This document shows, piece by piece, positions 1 to 11,700 of a stretch of DNA of 64,000 nt (within the stretch, counting starts at the first letter, position 1; each line of letters opens with the position of its first letter). Position numbers and translations under genes: made by a program. The DNA is taken from contig NW_024037074.1 in the NCBI RefSeq assembly GCF_015706575.1, forward strand, positions 2,542,001 to 2,606,000, given 5' to 3'. This stretch comes from Patiria miniata. Lineage: Eukaryota; Echinodermata; Asteroidea; Valvatida; Asterinidae. The notes below the pieces were generated by a model. The model searched no databases. It was not told the DNA's origin and saw only the letters and a list, made by a program, of their open reading frames with translations.

Positions 1-3000
1 TCAACTTCAACCTGCAGCAGCTGTGCGGCCCCAAATGCAGCGACTTGAAGGTGGAGAACCGGGAGAAGTACGGCTTCCAGCCCCGACGGATGCTAGACCA
101 ACTAGCTACCATCTACCTGCATCTAGACAGCGAGGAGCTGGCTATCGCACTAGCAGATGATGAGGTAAAGACAAACACAAAATGGGAACGCAATCAGAGC
201 AAGATTTTGGGGATGTCCGTAAACCATGGTAATGGCCTTGGCGTCAGTTACGGGCTCCAGTTTTATGATTGCAATTGCCTGACATGGGGGACTAGGGGTT
301 TTTGAAACCATGGCTTCGTCTGCAGTTGCGTGATTTTCAGCACCTAACATAGGAGACAGAGAGTGTTTTTCAAACATTGGCTTTGTCTCAGCTTCGGATT
401 CAGGCTCCAGTTTCATGATTGCAGGTCCCTGACATGGTGAACCAGGTGTGTTTGTAGCCATGGCTTCACATTTTTCGTGATTTTAGGCGCCTGTCATGCG
501 GAACAAGGTGTTCTTGAAACCTCGGTTTCATCCCTAGTTCAACGTCAGGCTTCAGGTTAATCATTTTAAGCCCCAGGCTTTGAGAACAAGGTGTTTTTGA
601 AGCCATGGCTTCTCCAGCTGTGGGTACATGCTTAAGACACACGGTTGTCCAAATCTGGGCTTCGTCCTAACTTCGGCTTCACGCTTAAGTTGGAATTGAT
701 GTACTTGCCACCTTCTTTCGGGTACCTGTGAGGGCAGAAAGTATGTGTTTGATATTCGGTTGCACTTATATGGCAGCGTCGAGCTGTATACTCCCCAGGG
801 AGCTGAGATGGTCTTCACTTTGTTTTTAGTGGCCTGGTGAGCAGGGGTAATAATGATGTAGTGCGCATTGATAACCTGTTTGTTTAATTTGTTTAATCTT
901 GTTTAATATTTTGGCTATACAGGGTGAGTTTAAACAAATGCATCCCAAATGTCAGGACCAACTTTTGAATGAAGTTTTGCCTGTAGCACTTTCCAAATCT
1001 AGGATATGAAAGCCCAGTCATTAAGCTTTCTTTTAGTACAAGAATCATTCAGATCACTCATGTACTTTCCAAGTTACGGCATTTTGAATACAAACAGTTT
1101 TAAAGTTCTGTCCACGGATCACAAAAAAAGAAAGTGTTTTTTTTTTCAGCAAAAGGAAAACAATTCACATGCATCCGTATGGGAATTGTTTTCGTTTTGC
1201 TGAAAAAAACACTTACTTATAAATCCATATTGTAATTATAATTGTTACCAGAAGTATTAAAATTATAATGATAGTCACAATCACAAAACCTGTCTGACCA
1301 CTTTTCATTCTCATTAAAATGACACAGCGATCCTTTCGGCCTGGTCTGGTGAGCGACGCCCTGAACATCTTATCCCGGCTCAAGACCCAGTCCGAGATTC
1401 ATCAGTTCTCCCGTCTGATGGAACGAGCCCAGGAGATCACCTCCCGCAACCAGCAGATGGAGCTGGACTATGACGACGCGCCGGATGAGTTCAAAGGTCA
1501 GATACTGAGCTTGAACCCATCGGCACTTGTACTACATTGTATTACATTGTATTACTTTGTATTACATTGTATTACACTGTATTACACTGTATTACACTGT
1601 ATTACTTTGTATTGCATTGTATTACATTGTATTACTTTGTATTACATTGTATTACATTGTATTACATTTTATTACATTGTATTACATTGTATTACATTGT
1701 ATTACATTGTATTACACTGTATTACATTGTATTACATTTTATTACATTGTATTTATTCACTGAAGAATCTATGAAACCATTGAGTTTTGGCCCATGCAGG
1801 AAGTGATAGGCAGGGCGGTCTGGGGCGGTAGTGGGACTAAAGAGTTGTGTACTTTTAAAAAAATCTCCATATGCTTTTTTTTGGTCAACTTATGTACTCC
1901 TTGGACACTTATAAGATCCTTTGATCCACTTATAAAATTAGGTTGAGCTTGTGATATGAAAACTACAGTGCCGAACATTTGGCTGTACAAATATTCCTTT
2001 TTTGCTGGCAGAGAATTGCTACAACAAAATACCACTATACCATGCAATCTGTAGTGGGCCCCGTTGTGTTCGTTATGTTAAGTTCCACTGTATGTGGTAT
2101 GCATACTTCAATATATGACAAATCAATAATATTGTGGTGTTACATTTGTGGTCATCATGTTACCGTCCTTAGACCCTTTGATGAACATCATCATGTACGA
2201 CCCTGTCATCCTGCCCTTGGGCCACATCATCGAGAGGAAGATCATTGAGCTACTACATCGTATTACATTGTATTACTTTGTACTACATTGTATTACATTT
2301 TATTGCTTTCTAACAAACCAATCATGTTGTGGCGTTACATTTGTGTTCATCATGTTAACATCCTTAGACCCTCTGATGAACACCATCATGTACGACCCCG
2401 TCATCCTGCCCTCGGGACACATCATGGAGAGGAAGATCATTGAGCGCCATCTGCTCAACTCTCAGACCGATCCCTTCAATCGACAGGAACTCACTAGTGA
2501 CATGCTGGAACCAGGTAGGTGTAGTGTTTATGCAGTGCTTTCCATCGTATCAACAATCTCAATGCACTTTACAAATATTCCCCGTTCATCATGCTACTAG
2601 ACCACAAGGCAGCACACATTCGGTCATATACCCTCACAGGTACCCATTCATACTCCTTAGAATTTTACAATTATTCCCCCGTTCATCAGGCCACTAGACA
2701 ACGCAGCAGCTGATATCAGCGCACATTCAGTCCTCTACCCTCACAGGAACCCATTCATACTCCTGGGTGGAGAGGGGCAATTGTAGTTAAGAGTCTTGCC
2801 CAAGGGCACAAACACCGTGTTCCTGGCAGGGTTTTGCATATTTGTGACCTGTTCTGTCAAAAGCAGACGCTTCTGGGCAGAGGTTGAAATTGAGATAGGG
2901 CCAAAAAACGCTGTGGGGGTGATTTTTTTTCCATTTTCTAATTTTTGCATATTTGTAATCCTGAGCATGTCTAAAATATACTATAAAAGTTTGAAACCCT

Positions 3001-4034
3001 AATTTGATCTCTAATTATAGTATTTTTGATGATTTGTTAAGGTATATCAGTTAAAGAAATTACTGGTTTGTGACGTTAGTGGCCATTTTCTCTGTTTTCT
3101 ACTTTTCGACACAATGAACTTCAAAATAGCATAACTATGCCCAGGAATTACAGGTTTAAAAAATTAAACCACCTATTAAAAGGAAACAGAACACATTTTA
3201 ACAATATGCAAAAATCTCTGCCCAGAAAAGTCTGATTTTGACAGAACAGGTCACATTTAGTCACTGACCAAGACTAGGTTCAGCCAAACAAGAATGAAGT
3301 GAGACAGGCTTGCTTCCTCCTCCCCCCCCCCCCCCCACCCCACGTTCTAGACCTTTAAACAACAGCAGCTAGAGAGTTAGAGCCCTTGAATGTGTGGTTT
3401 ATGCGCACGATTTAGTCCCGTTCAAGCCTAAAGCCGGCCGCAGGTCGACCTTGCGACGACACAGATCAGTCGGCGACTAACTTTTCAGGATAAAGCTGCG
3501 TCTGAGCTACGACCGTCGGGAACAACTCAGTCGCCGATTTTGTGCAACCTGAGTGTAACTGCGACGATATTGAAACGATCGGCATCAGTTGGCGCTCAAA
3601 AACATCACCAGTTGCAAGAGTATAACAATTTCAACTTATGGGACGTGTTCCCCGACCATCACACGATTTCTCTGTTCTGTGATCTGAGCATAATTTTTGT
3701 GCTTGATGCATCACCCTAATATTAAAACGAGTGTCCAATGCTCAAAATGTCTGTATTTGAAATTCCTTCGGTGTTTTCTTTTAGAATAGAAATGGCAAGG
3801 TCTTTCTAATCTGTGGAAATGCTTTTTTTTTTTTTTAAACCATAACTTTTCTACTTCAAGTCGTTGAGATTTTCAACCCTTTTTTCATCAAAACCCGTGC
3901 CTAAAGGCTTATAGGTAAAAATCCATTTGATCATGTACAGTTCTTAACTCTTTTTTGGTTTCTTCTTTTCTATAGCAACGGATCTCAAGAAAAGAATCGT
4001 GGATTGGATCCAAGCCAAGAAGACCAAATTGTGA
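1..4034 (+). CDS. UBE4B: Ubiquitin conjugation factor E4 B, last four exons (5' partial)
   Basis: This is the C-terminal part of an E4/E3 ubiquitin ligase that extends ubiquitin chains through a U-box. I read coding exons at 3-164, 1328-1496, 2368-2514 and 3976-4034 (stop TGA), which give 178 codons with matching phases (0, 1, 1). The first exon carries [16 protein letters not shown] and EKYGF, a hallmark of the Ufd2 core. The second ends in [10 protein letters not shown], just before the U-box. The third is the U-box body, with [22 protein letters not shown] and [10 protein letters not shown]. The last encodes a short basic tail ending KKTKL. The match to vertebrate UBE4B is close along the whole length. 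The gene starts upstream of the window. A second, truncated copy of the U-box exon lies in the preceding intron (2173-2249). Family identity is near certain; exon ends rest on splice consensus and frame. Confidence 0.95.
230..640. repeat. Degenerate minisatellite in UBE4B intron
   Basis: About five diverged copies of a 60-80 bp unit lie head to tail in this intron. Each contains a version of AAGGTGTTTTTGAAACC followed by ATGGCTTC and a CAGGCTCCAGTTTCATGATT-like segment (near 290, 360, 445, 505 and 590). It has no coding sense. The rest of intron 165-1327 holds a lone TACAGGGTG transposon-end motif near 918 and the hairpin at 1130-1214. Confidence 0.6.
1130..1214. repeat. Near-perfect hairpin, about 34-nt arms
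   Basis: The left arm reads AAGTGT, a T run, CAGCAAAAGGAAAACAATTC. The right arm is its near-complete reverse complement, with a loop of about 18 nt. It looks like a very short foldback MITE; a small-RNA precursor cannot be excluded from sequence alone. Confidence 0.55.
1531..1752. repeat. 10-bp tandem repeat (TATTACATTG)n
   Basis: About 22 copies of the decamer TATTACATTG, with CTTTG, CACTG and CATTT variants, begin 35 bp after the UBE4B donor site. Shorter runs of the same decamer recur at 2251-2306, exactly where the truncated U-box exon copy breaks off. All long reading frames here are repeat artefacts. Confidence 0.9.
2173..2249 (+). pseudogene. Truncated duplicate of the first UBE4B U-box exon
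   Basis: After a good acceptor (CCTTAG), the first 77 bases repeat the real exon at 2368 with about six or seven substitutions. They encode [18 protein letters not shown] and IIERKIIE. The copy then stops being exon-like and runs into TATTACATTG decamers, without a donor site. The upstream flank is duplicated too (TGTGGTGTTACATTTGTGGT versus TGTGGCGTTACATTTGTGTT). If it were spliced in, the frame would run on into the repeat. I take it as a dead tandem exon duplicate. Confidence 0.85.
2700..2830 (-). mobile_element. SINE fragment, minus strand
   Basis: Read on the minus strand, this contains CCTTGGGCAAGACTCTTAAC, CTCTCCACCCAGGAGTATGA and a GGGTTCCTGTGAGGGTA tail. The same body occurs in the plus-strand copies at 23385-23600 and 32325-32480. 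A partial duplicate of its flank (TACCCTCACAGGTACCCATT) sits at 2620-2650. The remaining intron 2515-3975 shows a C run near 3322 and a CGACGA-rich stretch at 3430-3600 of unknown origin. Confidence 0.6.
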
Positions 4035-4925
4035 CAAGATTCACCAGTTCACACCCCATTCCTTCAAAAAAACCTCCAGTCTTAGTCGTCAAACCTTTTA
4101 AGTTTCCAACAACCATTCTTTCAGAAGTTTCTTCCAAAACATGCTTTGTGTATTTCTCAGTCTCAGAATTATGCGCTTTATTTAGGAGTTTTGGAACGAA
4201 GGAGAAACTAACAAGTTTGGATGTCAAAACTATATTCAAAGTGGCTTGGGAACAGTTGAAGGGTACCAGCCGTACTCTCGTCCAATAGGAGCCCCTGAAC
4301 CCATTTCCAATATAAAACAGGCCACTTGGAGTTAGAGTATTTTTCTAAGATGCTTGACAGCCGGTACCTTTTGGGGAGCACAACTTTTGGAGTTTTCGAG
4401 GAATAAAAAACTGAGGGAAATGTGCGATGTGATGTTTGGTCCATTATAGACGTCCTGGAGATTTCTCGCAAACTTTTGAAATCCGCTTCATGAATTAGGA
4501 TTTTTAACAATTCTGGATACTGAAAGAATGTACTTTATTTAATGGACTTTTAAAAGGCCAGTCAGACATTTGAGTAATTTATGATTTTGATCGCCATTGT
4601 TTAATAATCAGACCATAGGCTGCGACTGAAAAATGGGTATCTTTTTCAAAATTGACAGATGGGAGGGGGGGGGGAGTTGAAGGGTTTACATGTATTTGTT
4701 TAAAAGAAGAAAGTGTTTGACAAAATCTGTTGGCTAGATACGGTTCAAACTTTTTTCTTGTTTGTATTGAACACACATCAGATTACTTCCACTGTGATAT
4801 TTTTAAGTGTGGGGGACACCACCAGTGTGAAAGAATGAGCTTTGTCCACTCAGTGACTCCCCACAAGAACACGTAAGGAATAAGAGGAAACTTTTTCGGT
4901 TGTTGAGAGCACAAGGTACTTAAAG
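4035..4925. other. UBE4B 3' flank
   Basis: No exon-like frame of known type is visible here. It holds the putative 3' UTR with the AATAAA at 4402, a G run near 4665 and otherwise AT-rich unique-looking DNA, up to the transposon that starts at 4926. Confidence 0.5.
4402..4407 (+). promoter_or_regulatory. Possible UBE4B polyadenylation signal
   Basis: The canonical hexamer AATAAA lies 368 bases after the UBE4B stop. It is the first one downstream on this strand. A longer 3' UTR is possible. Confidence 0.35.
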
Positions 4926-5843
4926 CAGTGTTTTTATATGTAGTTGAATCCATCACGTCATCACAAGACCTCGCATGTCAATCACAAGTCATCTTGTCCC
5001 AAGTCAAGTCACAAGCTAATTCAAACGAAACGTGACAAAGGCGTGGGATCATTTACTTCTCATGGAATTTTTGTTTGTTTCCAATAATAACACCACTCCA
5101 AATCCACAGAGGAGTATTTAAAACTTAACCTGTTGAAGGTCTCAGCTCAGTTGATATTACACTCTTCAAGAAAGCTGTGAAAACTACGCACAACCTTTTG
5201 ATCACGAATTAAAAATCAATCCAGTGATTGTTAGAAAACACCTACATTTCTGAATTTCTTCTAAATGACTGCAAGCCAGACAGAATAATTTCATGGGCAG
5301 TTTGGTACCAGTATGATATTTAATAATAATTTGGTAGTTTACTTGTTTGGTTAAATGCAACTGATTTATATGCCTTAATCTTCAAGCATAGTTGAATTCT
5401 CAATCCTGATTGGTCGATCCATGGCAACACCAGTGTGATGTAGTTAATATCACGGTCCATATCGCAGTCCCCGAATCACACTATTCCAAGATGCGAGCGC
5501 CATTCCCGCTTGACGCCTGTGTAACAGGATAACCGCTGAAAAGTTTGTGTAAGCATGTGTGTTTCATCTTGAATGCGTATCAAGTTCGCTTGAAGATAAG
5601 TTCGTTATCCCACTTGCGCTCGTGGAACATGGAAAATGTAGTGCGTACCACATACCACTCGGCCTTTGGAAACGTGGCATGTGGGACACAGACACACTAC
5701 ATTATTCCATGTTCCACTCGTGCTCGTGGGATAACTAATAATGTTTGTCCACTGTAACTTGTAAAGAGACTTGGGAAAGGACTTGCGATTTACTTGTGAT
5801 TGGACTTGTGACTGAACTTGTGATGGACTCAACAAGAACACTG
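4926..5843. mobile_element. Non-autonomous hAT-like element, 918 bp
   Basis: It is flanked by a perfect 8-bp duplication, ACTTAAAG (4918-4925 and 5844-5851). The ends are CAGTGTTTTTA and its inverted partner ending AACACTG, followed inward by TTGAATCCATCAC / TTGAGTCCATCAC. Both arms carry arrays of TCACAAGTC-type motifs, the likely transposase-binding subterminal repeats. No transposase frame is present. An 8-bp duplication with CAGTG ends is typical of the hAT superfamily. A second foldback is nested at 5604-5735. A 175-bp relative lies at 41043-41217. Confidence 0.85.
5604..5735. mobile_element. Foldback element nested inside the hAT-like element
   Basis: Inverted arms of about 30 bp (GTTATCCCACTTGCGCTCGT... 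and ...CTCGTGGGATAAC) enclose a short centre that itself has partial symmetry. It is probably a later MITE insertion. Confidence 0.6.
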
Positions 5844-6715
5844 ACTTAAAGCAGTTATACAGGGTCCTTTATCTCGTGTGTGCATCCAGAATTTGGGAAA
5901 CTTACAAACAACCATTTTTTTGATGAGTTTGTCGACATTTCGTAAATGTGGCGTCTTCATTTGTTGGAATATTTCAAGTCAAGTTTCACTTTAACTCTTT
6001 ACTTTTTGTACTCCTAGCCCACATATAACAGAATACAAAGTGCAATGACAATTGTGCCAACACATTTTTTTGTACACGAACTTGTTGTTTAATTCAAACT
6101 TTGCTTCATAAACATGCTGTTTTGTCGCTTTCACTTGAAATGCATTTAAATTATCACTCCTTTAACGCAAGCACAAAGAACACTGCTCAACACGCCAGTT
6201 CCCTTAATTTGTGTTGTACTTGGGTGTATTTTGTATAAACAGCACTCAAAACAAAAAGACATGCATCCCTTTAAAGATTATTTGTTTCAAAATCCCACAT
6301 ATCTAATACATGCACCTCCTTTTTCTACATATCTATTCTACATATTTTCCCATTCCTTGTGTTTCATGATTGACTTCGTATTCAGACTTCCTGGCCATGG
6401 GTTTCTCGCTCTGAAAACTGACTACCAAAACAGTTACATGTATTTAAATTATTGAATTTTTGAAGATATTTGTGAGAACAAAGGCATTTTAGAGAAAGGA
6501 ATGTCTCTTTTGTACTCTAGTAGTTGTTGAAGAGGATCCGTTGTATGCAAATTAATGTCAATATTAAAAGAGTGGACAGTGAAAAACAAATATTAGTTTC
6601 TTGCTGTTTTTATTTCTTTGCATTTTGCTGTAAACTTTGATTTGTCTTCTAATTCTTATTCAACTGGTTAAGATGATTAAGCATTAAAGCGTGCTAGAAA
6701 AATATACGTTATTAA

Positions 6716-7045
6716 CCCTAACCCCTAGGGTATATTTACTAGAAAGTATCCTGAATCTGCCAAAATCCATCAATTTTGCCATGCAAAAATAATTTGGTGG
6801 CCAATGAGTCCATCAGAATCCACCAGTTAGCCGGGAGTAAATCTGTTGCAATCCTGAATCCATCAAAGTCCCCCAACAGCTCAATATGGAGGCATCCTGA
6901 ATCCATCAAAATCCTGCAGTTCCGCTAGGCTTACAATCCTGAATCCATCAAAATCCCCCAGTTTGTGCAATATGGAGGTATCCTGAATCCGCCGAAATCC
7001 CCCGAAACAGGGGTGTGGATTTTGATGGATTCAGGTACGTTAGGG
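6716..7045. mobile_element. TTAA-flanked MITE with internal tandem repeats, 330 bp
   Basis: TTAA sits at both ends (6712-6715 and 7046-7049), and the termini are CCCTAAC and GTTAGGG. The inside consists mostly of four or five repeats of ATCCTGAATCCATCAAAATC with a CCCCAGTT spacer. No coding capacity is seen. TTAA targeting suggests a piggyBac-like source. Confidence 0.75.
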
Positions 7046-7280
7046 TTAAAGAAACTTACAGACTTGGTGAATTTTACAGTTGCAATATTTGTAGGTGATG
7101 GCCAATGCCAGCCCGTGACACGGCTTTTTAGAGCTCCGTGAATAAACGTGAAACGGTGTTTTCAAAATCTTATACATCCATCATCTAGTAATGGCCATTG
7201 GTTAACGAGATTACCGACTAGGCGTTTTGGATCATTTTCTCTGAATCGTTAATTAAATACGGTAAATTGGCTCTGTCACG

Positions 7281-7960
7281 CAGGCCCGGATTATCCAATA
7301 GGCACAGCAGGCACTGTGCCTAGGGCCTACGAAAAACTTGAGGGCCTATGAAAATACCGCAGTGTGCCATAAAACAAACGCACCCATGTGATCTGATACA
7401 CTGTGCCCTCTGGAGACATGCACACAATGGGGAACAAAAGATTGTATACGTCTCCACAGGGCAATTTCTATAGATGAATACGTCTCCACAAGATTTTCAC
7501 GAAATGGATATATGGATTTTACTCAAAAATTAGGAATTTTCAAGGTGGGTTGATCTGTCACAAATGGAAAAGTTTTAGAAAAGGGATATCAAGTCCGAAT
7601 TTCAGCCAAGGAAATTAATTCTGGTTAAAATGACAGCATTTTGAAACTTCACTTTCAAACTCGAAAACTTTACTACACGAGAACAAAGAAATGTCTCCAC
7701 AAGAATACAAATTTCAGTATGCGTGCACACACAGGAAAAGTTTTTAAAAGTTTTAGCGTCTCTCTCAGGATTTTCTATTTCACCAACTGATGCGGACTTA
7801 GCTTAGCTGCATGTACAGTAACGTACAGAATTTACCTGTTAAAGCTACCAGTTTGGCTTGGTTTGCTTAGTACAGTATGCAATTGATGCTGGTGAATAGG
7901 GCGGAGTAGGGTCTACTGAACACTGGGGCCTGGGCCTACAGAACACTTAATCCAGCCCTG
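7281..7960. mobile_element. Non-autonomous hAT-like element, 680 bp
   Basis: The termini are CAGGCCCGGATTATCC and, inverted, CAGGGCTGGATTAAG. The 8-bp flanks CTGTCACG and CAGTCATG match at six of eight positions, so this is an aged duplication. GGGCCTA-type repeats lie inside both ends. A separate MITE (about 7398-7735) is nested within. Confidence 0.65.
7398..7735. mobile_element. MITE, copy 1 of the TGTCTCCACAAG family
   Basis: This copy is about 85-90% identical by eye to 18636-18940, including GGGAACAAAAGATTGTATA, CACAGGGCAATTTCTATAG and TCAGCCAAGGAAATTAAT. Its right end keeps AAATGTCTCCACAAGAATAC; its left end has decayed. Confidence 0.75.
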
Positions 7961-8107
7961 CAGTCATGACCATTTCCTTTCATTGTGCTGGAATTACTCT
8001 TAAAAACCTCTAAATGACAAAGAACACTTGAAATTCTTTGCAAAATAAAACTTTGGTGTTGTCCTAATTCACTAAAAGCAATAATTACTCAAAAATAAAT
8101 CTGTTAA

Positions 8108-8617
8108 AGCTATAGTCCATCATTTGTAATTAGTGCATTTTGTTCGTTTGAAGCAACAAAAGTGTTCAAAATCTAATGAAGGATACTGAGCAACTAACCT
8201 GATGAAGTTTCAGCTAAGCTTCAGCTGTACATTCCGAGATAAGCAGCATTCTAAGATCTCAATTTCAAATCAAAAGTTACTGAATCATGTTTTGAATTGT
8301 TTTGAATTGCAGCTATATGCGGCTTCGCGCACTGATCCGACAAATTATAACAACCGCGCGCGCGTGTGCGTCGTTCCAATACTTGTGCGCGCTGCGCTGA
8401 ATAACAAAACGAACTACTAATTTATATTTTCCTACGGTGCTTCTTAAGAATCACCGTTGGAAAGGCCTTCTTTCGTTGATTACTTCAAAATGACAGCTTC
8501 CCAGAAAGAATAATTTCACAGGGAGTTTAGTCCCCTTACTATCTTTCAACCAAGTTTGTTTTCAACAGTAATTACGCCAGTTACTTTTCGGATAGCTGCA
8601 AATGATGGACTATAGCT
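8108..8617. mobile_element. TTAA-flanked MITE, 510 bp
   Basis: TTAA lies at 8104-8107 and 8618-8621. The 19-bp terminal inverted repeats are perfect (AGCTATAGTCCATCATTTG and its complement). No transposase frame is present. The 72-codon frame inside has no recognisable domain. Confidence 0.85.
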
Positions 8618-8767
8618 TTAATAGAAAACTGGTGATCGGATCAAGTAACTTTTACTGATTGTCTTAAAAACTGCTGCAGTGAAAGTAGGTATGTACTTGG
8701 CAACAAGAGTATCCCGCTATTAAGCAACTATGCATTGGTTTACGAGTCTGTTATCCATGAAAAAACA

Positions 8768-11700
8768 TTACGGCACTAAACGCCTTGCTGCTGTCATAAG
8801 GTCACTAGAGGTCACACGAGACAGAAAGGTCAAACACAGCTGGTACTGTGTGTCATCAAGCCATGACTTTTGACTTTTACTGGCCGTCTGACCCCCCGGT
8901 GACCTCTGACTCAGCACGCGGGCTGACAGGTTCAGTAGCCAGGTTGCCATCTGCTGCTTCTGGAGTGAGATGGCGGGCACCAGTTTGGATCCTTCCCACG
9001 ATGCAACGGTAAAAACCGGCTGTTGCCATAGCAACAAATGGAGCATGTTGGCTGCTACCGTAGCTGATGGGCGCTGTTGAGAAAAAGAATTCAACAAAGA
9101 GCAGTGTTTAGATGTTTTAATGGTGCCAGTTTTGTTTGTCAGCAAAAATCGCCTCTGAAGTTGAACTGCTTGTATAATTGTTATGGTTTCAGTAAAATTG
9201 ACGAAGCTCGTGAAAAAATCGTGAGGTTTGGATCATAAAATCAGACCCAAGGTAAATTAACTCGCAATTGAAGTGGGCTCACCTCTGAAGGATCTTTCTT
9301 CAGTAGAAGGCGGATAATTTTTCCAAGTCCTTGGTGCACGTTGTCCGGTATAGCGGGGAGGTCCGCGTCCTCATACCGAGCACTGTCCAGCCCTGGATGG
9401 TTGTCGCCGTGACGATAGAACGGGTTGGGAAGTCCCAGAACTTCAAAGCTGATGGCCCCAACTGCCCATGCATCCGATTTTGTGTAGTTGATTTTTGCGG
9501 CCGGTCCTGGTATTGCTAACTTGACCTGGAAAGTAAAATTTGATGTTATTACCAGCTTTGGGTTAAAACAATTTTTCCAGATTTGTCAAGACAGAGTAAA
9601 CCAATGTCACTTTTTGGTGATTTTTTTTGGGGGGGAAAGGGGGTTGGGGAGAGGGAGGAGGGGGTTGGGGAGGGGTAAGAGGTTTCGGGACGGGAGGCAC
9701 ATTGCGAAATCATTATTGACCTTCCTTGTCATTTCTACTGTTAACAAAACTTGCATGCTCCAGTAAGAATGTGTCTGAAAGGTATTTTTGCTGCGGCTTC
9801 AATTTTTGCCATTGATGCTCTATGCTGAATAGCCGTAATCGAGTCTTAATCAGACAAAGTGTGACAGCCACTTTTTCTTTACCCACCTCTGGAGCCATGA
9901 GGGCGCTGTTGCCACCAATCTCCATGTGTCTTAATGGGTAGGGGAGCTGCAGGCCTACTGCATCATCAGCCAGACAGCATCCAAAGTCAGCGATGACCAC
10001 ATGAGGGCTCCCTTCATACAATGAAAAAAAAGTCCACATTACTGTAGACTAGTCTATCACTTTTCTTTTTATGTTTTTCAGTCCCATTTGTATGGTGAAC
10101 CATAAGGGACATCAAAGCTAAAACAATAGTTTGAAGGAAAAAAAAGGGTGGCCTGTGAGGGACATCACAATAAAAATGTTCTTTTAGCAACGGCAATTAA
10201 CGTTGTTTTCTTTTCCCGCCATTCAAAATTTGGAAAGAGGGGAGGAGCCAGTTTACGGCTGCGTCCCAATTGCTGGAATTCTGCCAGCTGTACGTAACAA
10301 ATGCATGGGATCTGGATTCGGTCAGTTTCAAAGGTACATGAGTAATTGCCTGGCAGTAGCTGAGTATTTTGGATGCAGCCTGAAAAAAAAGGCTCTTTCC
10401 TTGCTGGTTAACATGGACAACCATCATATAAGCACTGCATTGACTGCATACCAAGCAGTGTCCTATCTGGTTTGTTAGTGTGAAGTCATCTCAATGCAAC
10501 CATGTGTACTTCACACAGTGTAGCATAGCGCGAATGGAATCGGAAGTTAACGCAACTCGAGCATTTATCCAATGGGCACTAGTTATCAGAGGTGCATGCG
10601 CGTGTATGACGTTTATAGTAACGAACCGGATACTAAAATGGGGCGCTGTGGTCCAATGTGGTTCAAACCTTTTCACCACAGGAGGGCGTGCTTGTGCACT
10701 GAGTCAGAATAGTTCAGTCTTACCTTCAGTCAGCTCGACCAGGATGTTGTTACTCTTCAGGTCGCGATGAGCTATCCCATGACGCACCAGGTAGGCCACG
10801 CCCTCCAGTAGCTGAGCGATAATCGTCATGGCGACCTGCTGGGTGGGGCAGCCGATGCTCCGGTTGTACTCAGCAAGAGTCATGTCGTACCTAGATTTAG
10901 GGAAATTGCCGGTTGCACTTGTCACTTGCTGTGGGACTCATTTCAAGAATCGTACAAGGAATGTACCGGACCTTCAAATTCTTGCTTTGTGTCATATGAA
11001 GTTTATGTGAGAGAAAATGAACCCATTATTGTGCTGGATTCTCCAAAGTTGAAGTCATAATTTATCCCAAAACTAATTCAACTAGCCTGAAGCCGAAACT
11101 GGAATTGAAGCCAGGGTTTCGGAAATGGCACTAGCCAATAGCTACCTTTTCATCACCAGATACATGGTCTGGTTCCGTCCCATCCCGTCAATGTGAAGCC
11201 TGGCTGGCAGCGCAGCAGGGAAGAGGGTCCGTGCCTCTTCCAAGTCGTGGGCCACCGTGGGGGCAACAAACACGTGGTGGATCACCGCAATGTTCGCGTG
11301 GGGCGGCAGGAATCGGTGATCTTTCTTCTTGGCTCTGTGCCTGGGAAGGGGGGGGGGGGGGAGGGAATCAATAACCATTAGAAGTACTTTTTTCCTTCTA
11401 TAAATTTCAACAAAAAATCAAGTTAGCCACTGAGATAAGGGCAATGTCTCATCTTGTATCTTACCCATTCTCCCAGCGGAAATCGCCAAAGGAACCGCTT
11501 TCAAGGCTCGGCCATAGAGGCAGGTATTCCCTCTCAAAGGTACGGGATATCGCAATGGCATTGGAAGCAATATCATAGTTGAACATCATCTAGAAAAAGA
11601 ACAATGAAGACAAATGCAAAGGAATTCAATAATTACATACGTATGGTAATGTTACATGTGAGAAAATTCCGTCTTTTGTTCCTCAAATTCTGTAAAATCT

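Larger units (their letters stand above)
7090..8005. mobile_element. Interspersed repeat split by later insertions
   Basis: The outer parts (about 7095-7272 and 7965-8005) share blocks with 19029-19200 and, inverted, with 26320-26545. Shared blocks include GTGAATAAACGTG, TTATACATCCATCATCTAGTAATGG, GAGATTACCGACTAGG and TGCTGGAATTACT. The element at 7281-7960 interrupts it, so this copy is older than that insertion. Confidence 0.6.

Noticed and set aside
1319-1806. Three overlapping 78-151 codon frames rich in LYYIVLHC
   Set aside because: Only the first 60 residues of one are the real UBE4B exon; the rest is translation of the TATTACATTG decamer array.
4930-5060. TCACAAGTC repeats as a CRISPR-like or satellite array
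   Set aside because: The repeats are irregular and mirrored at the other end of an element with an 8-bp target duplication, so they are subterminal transposon repeats.
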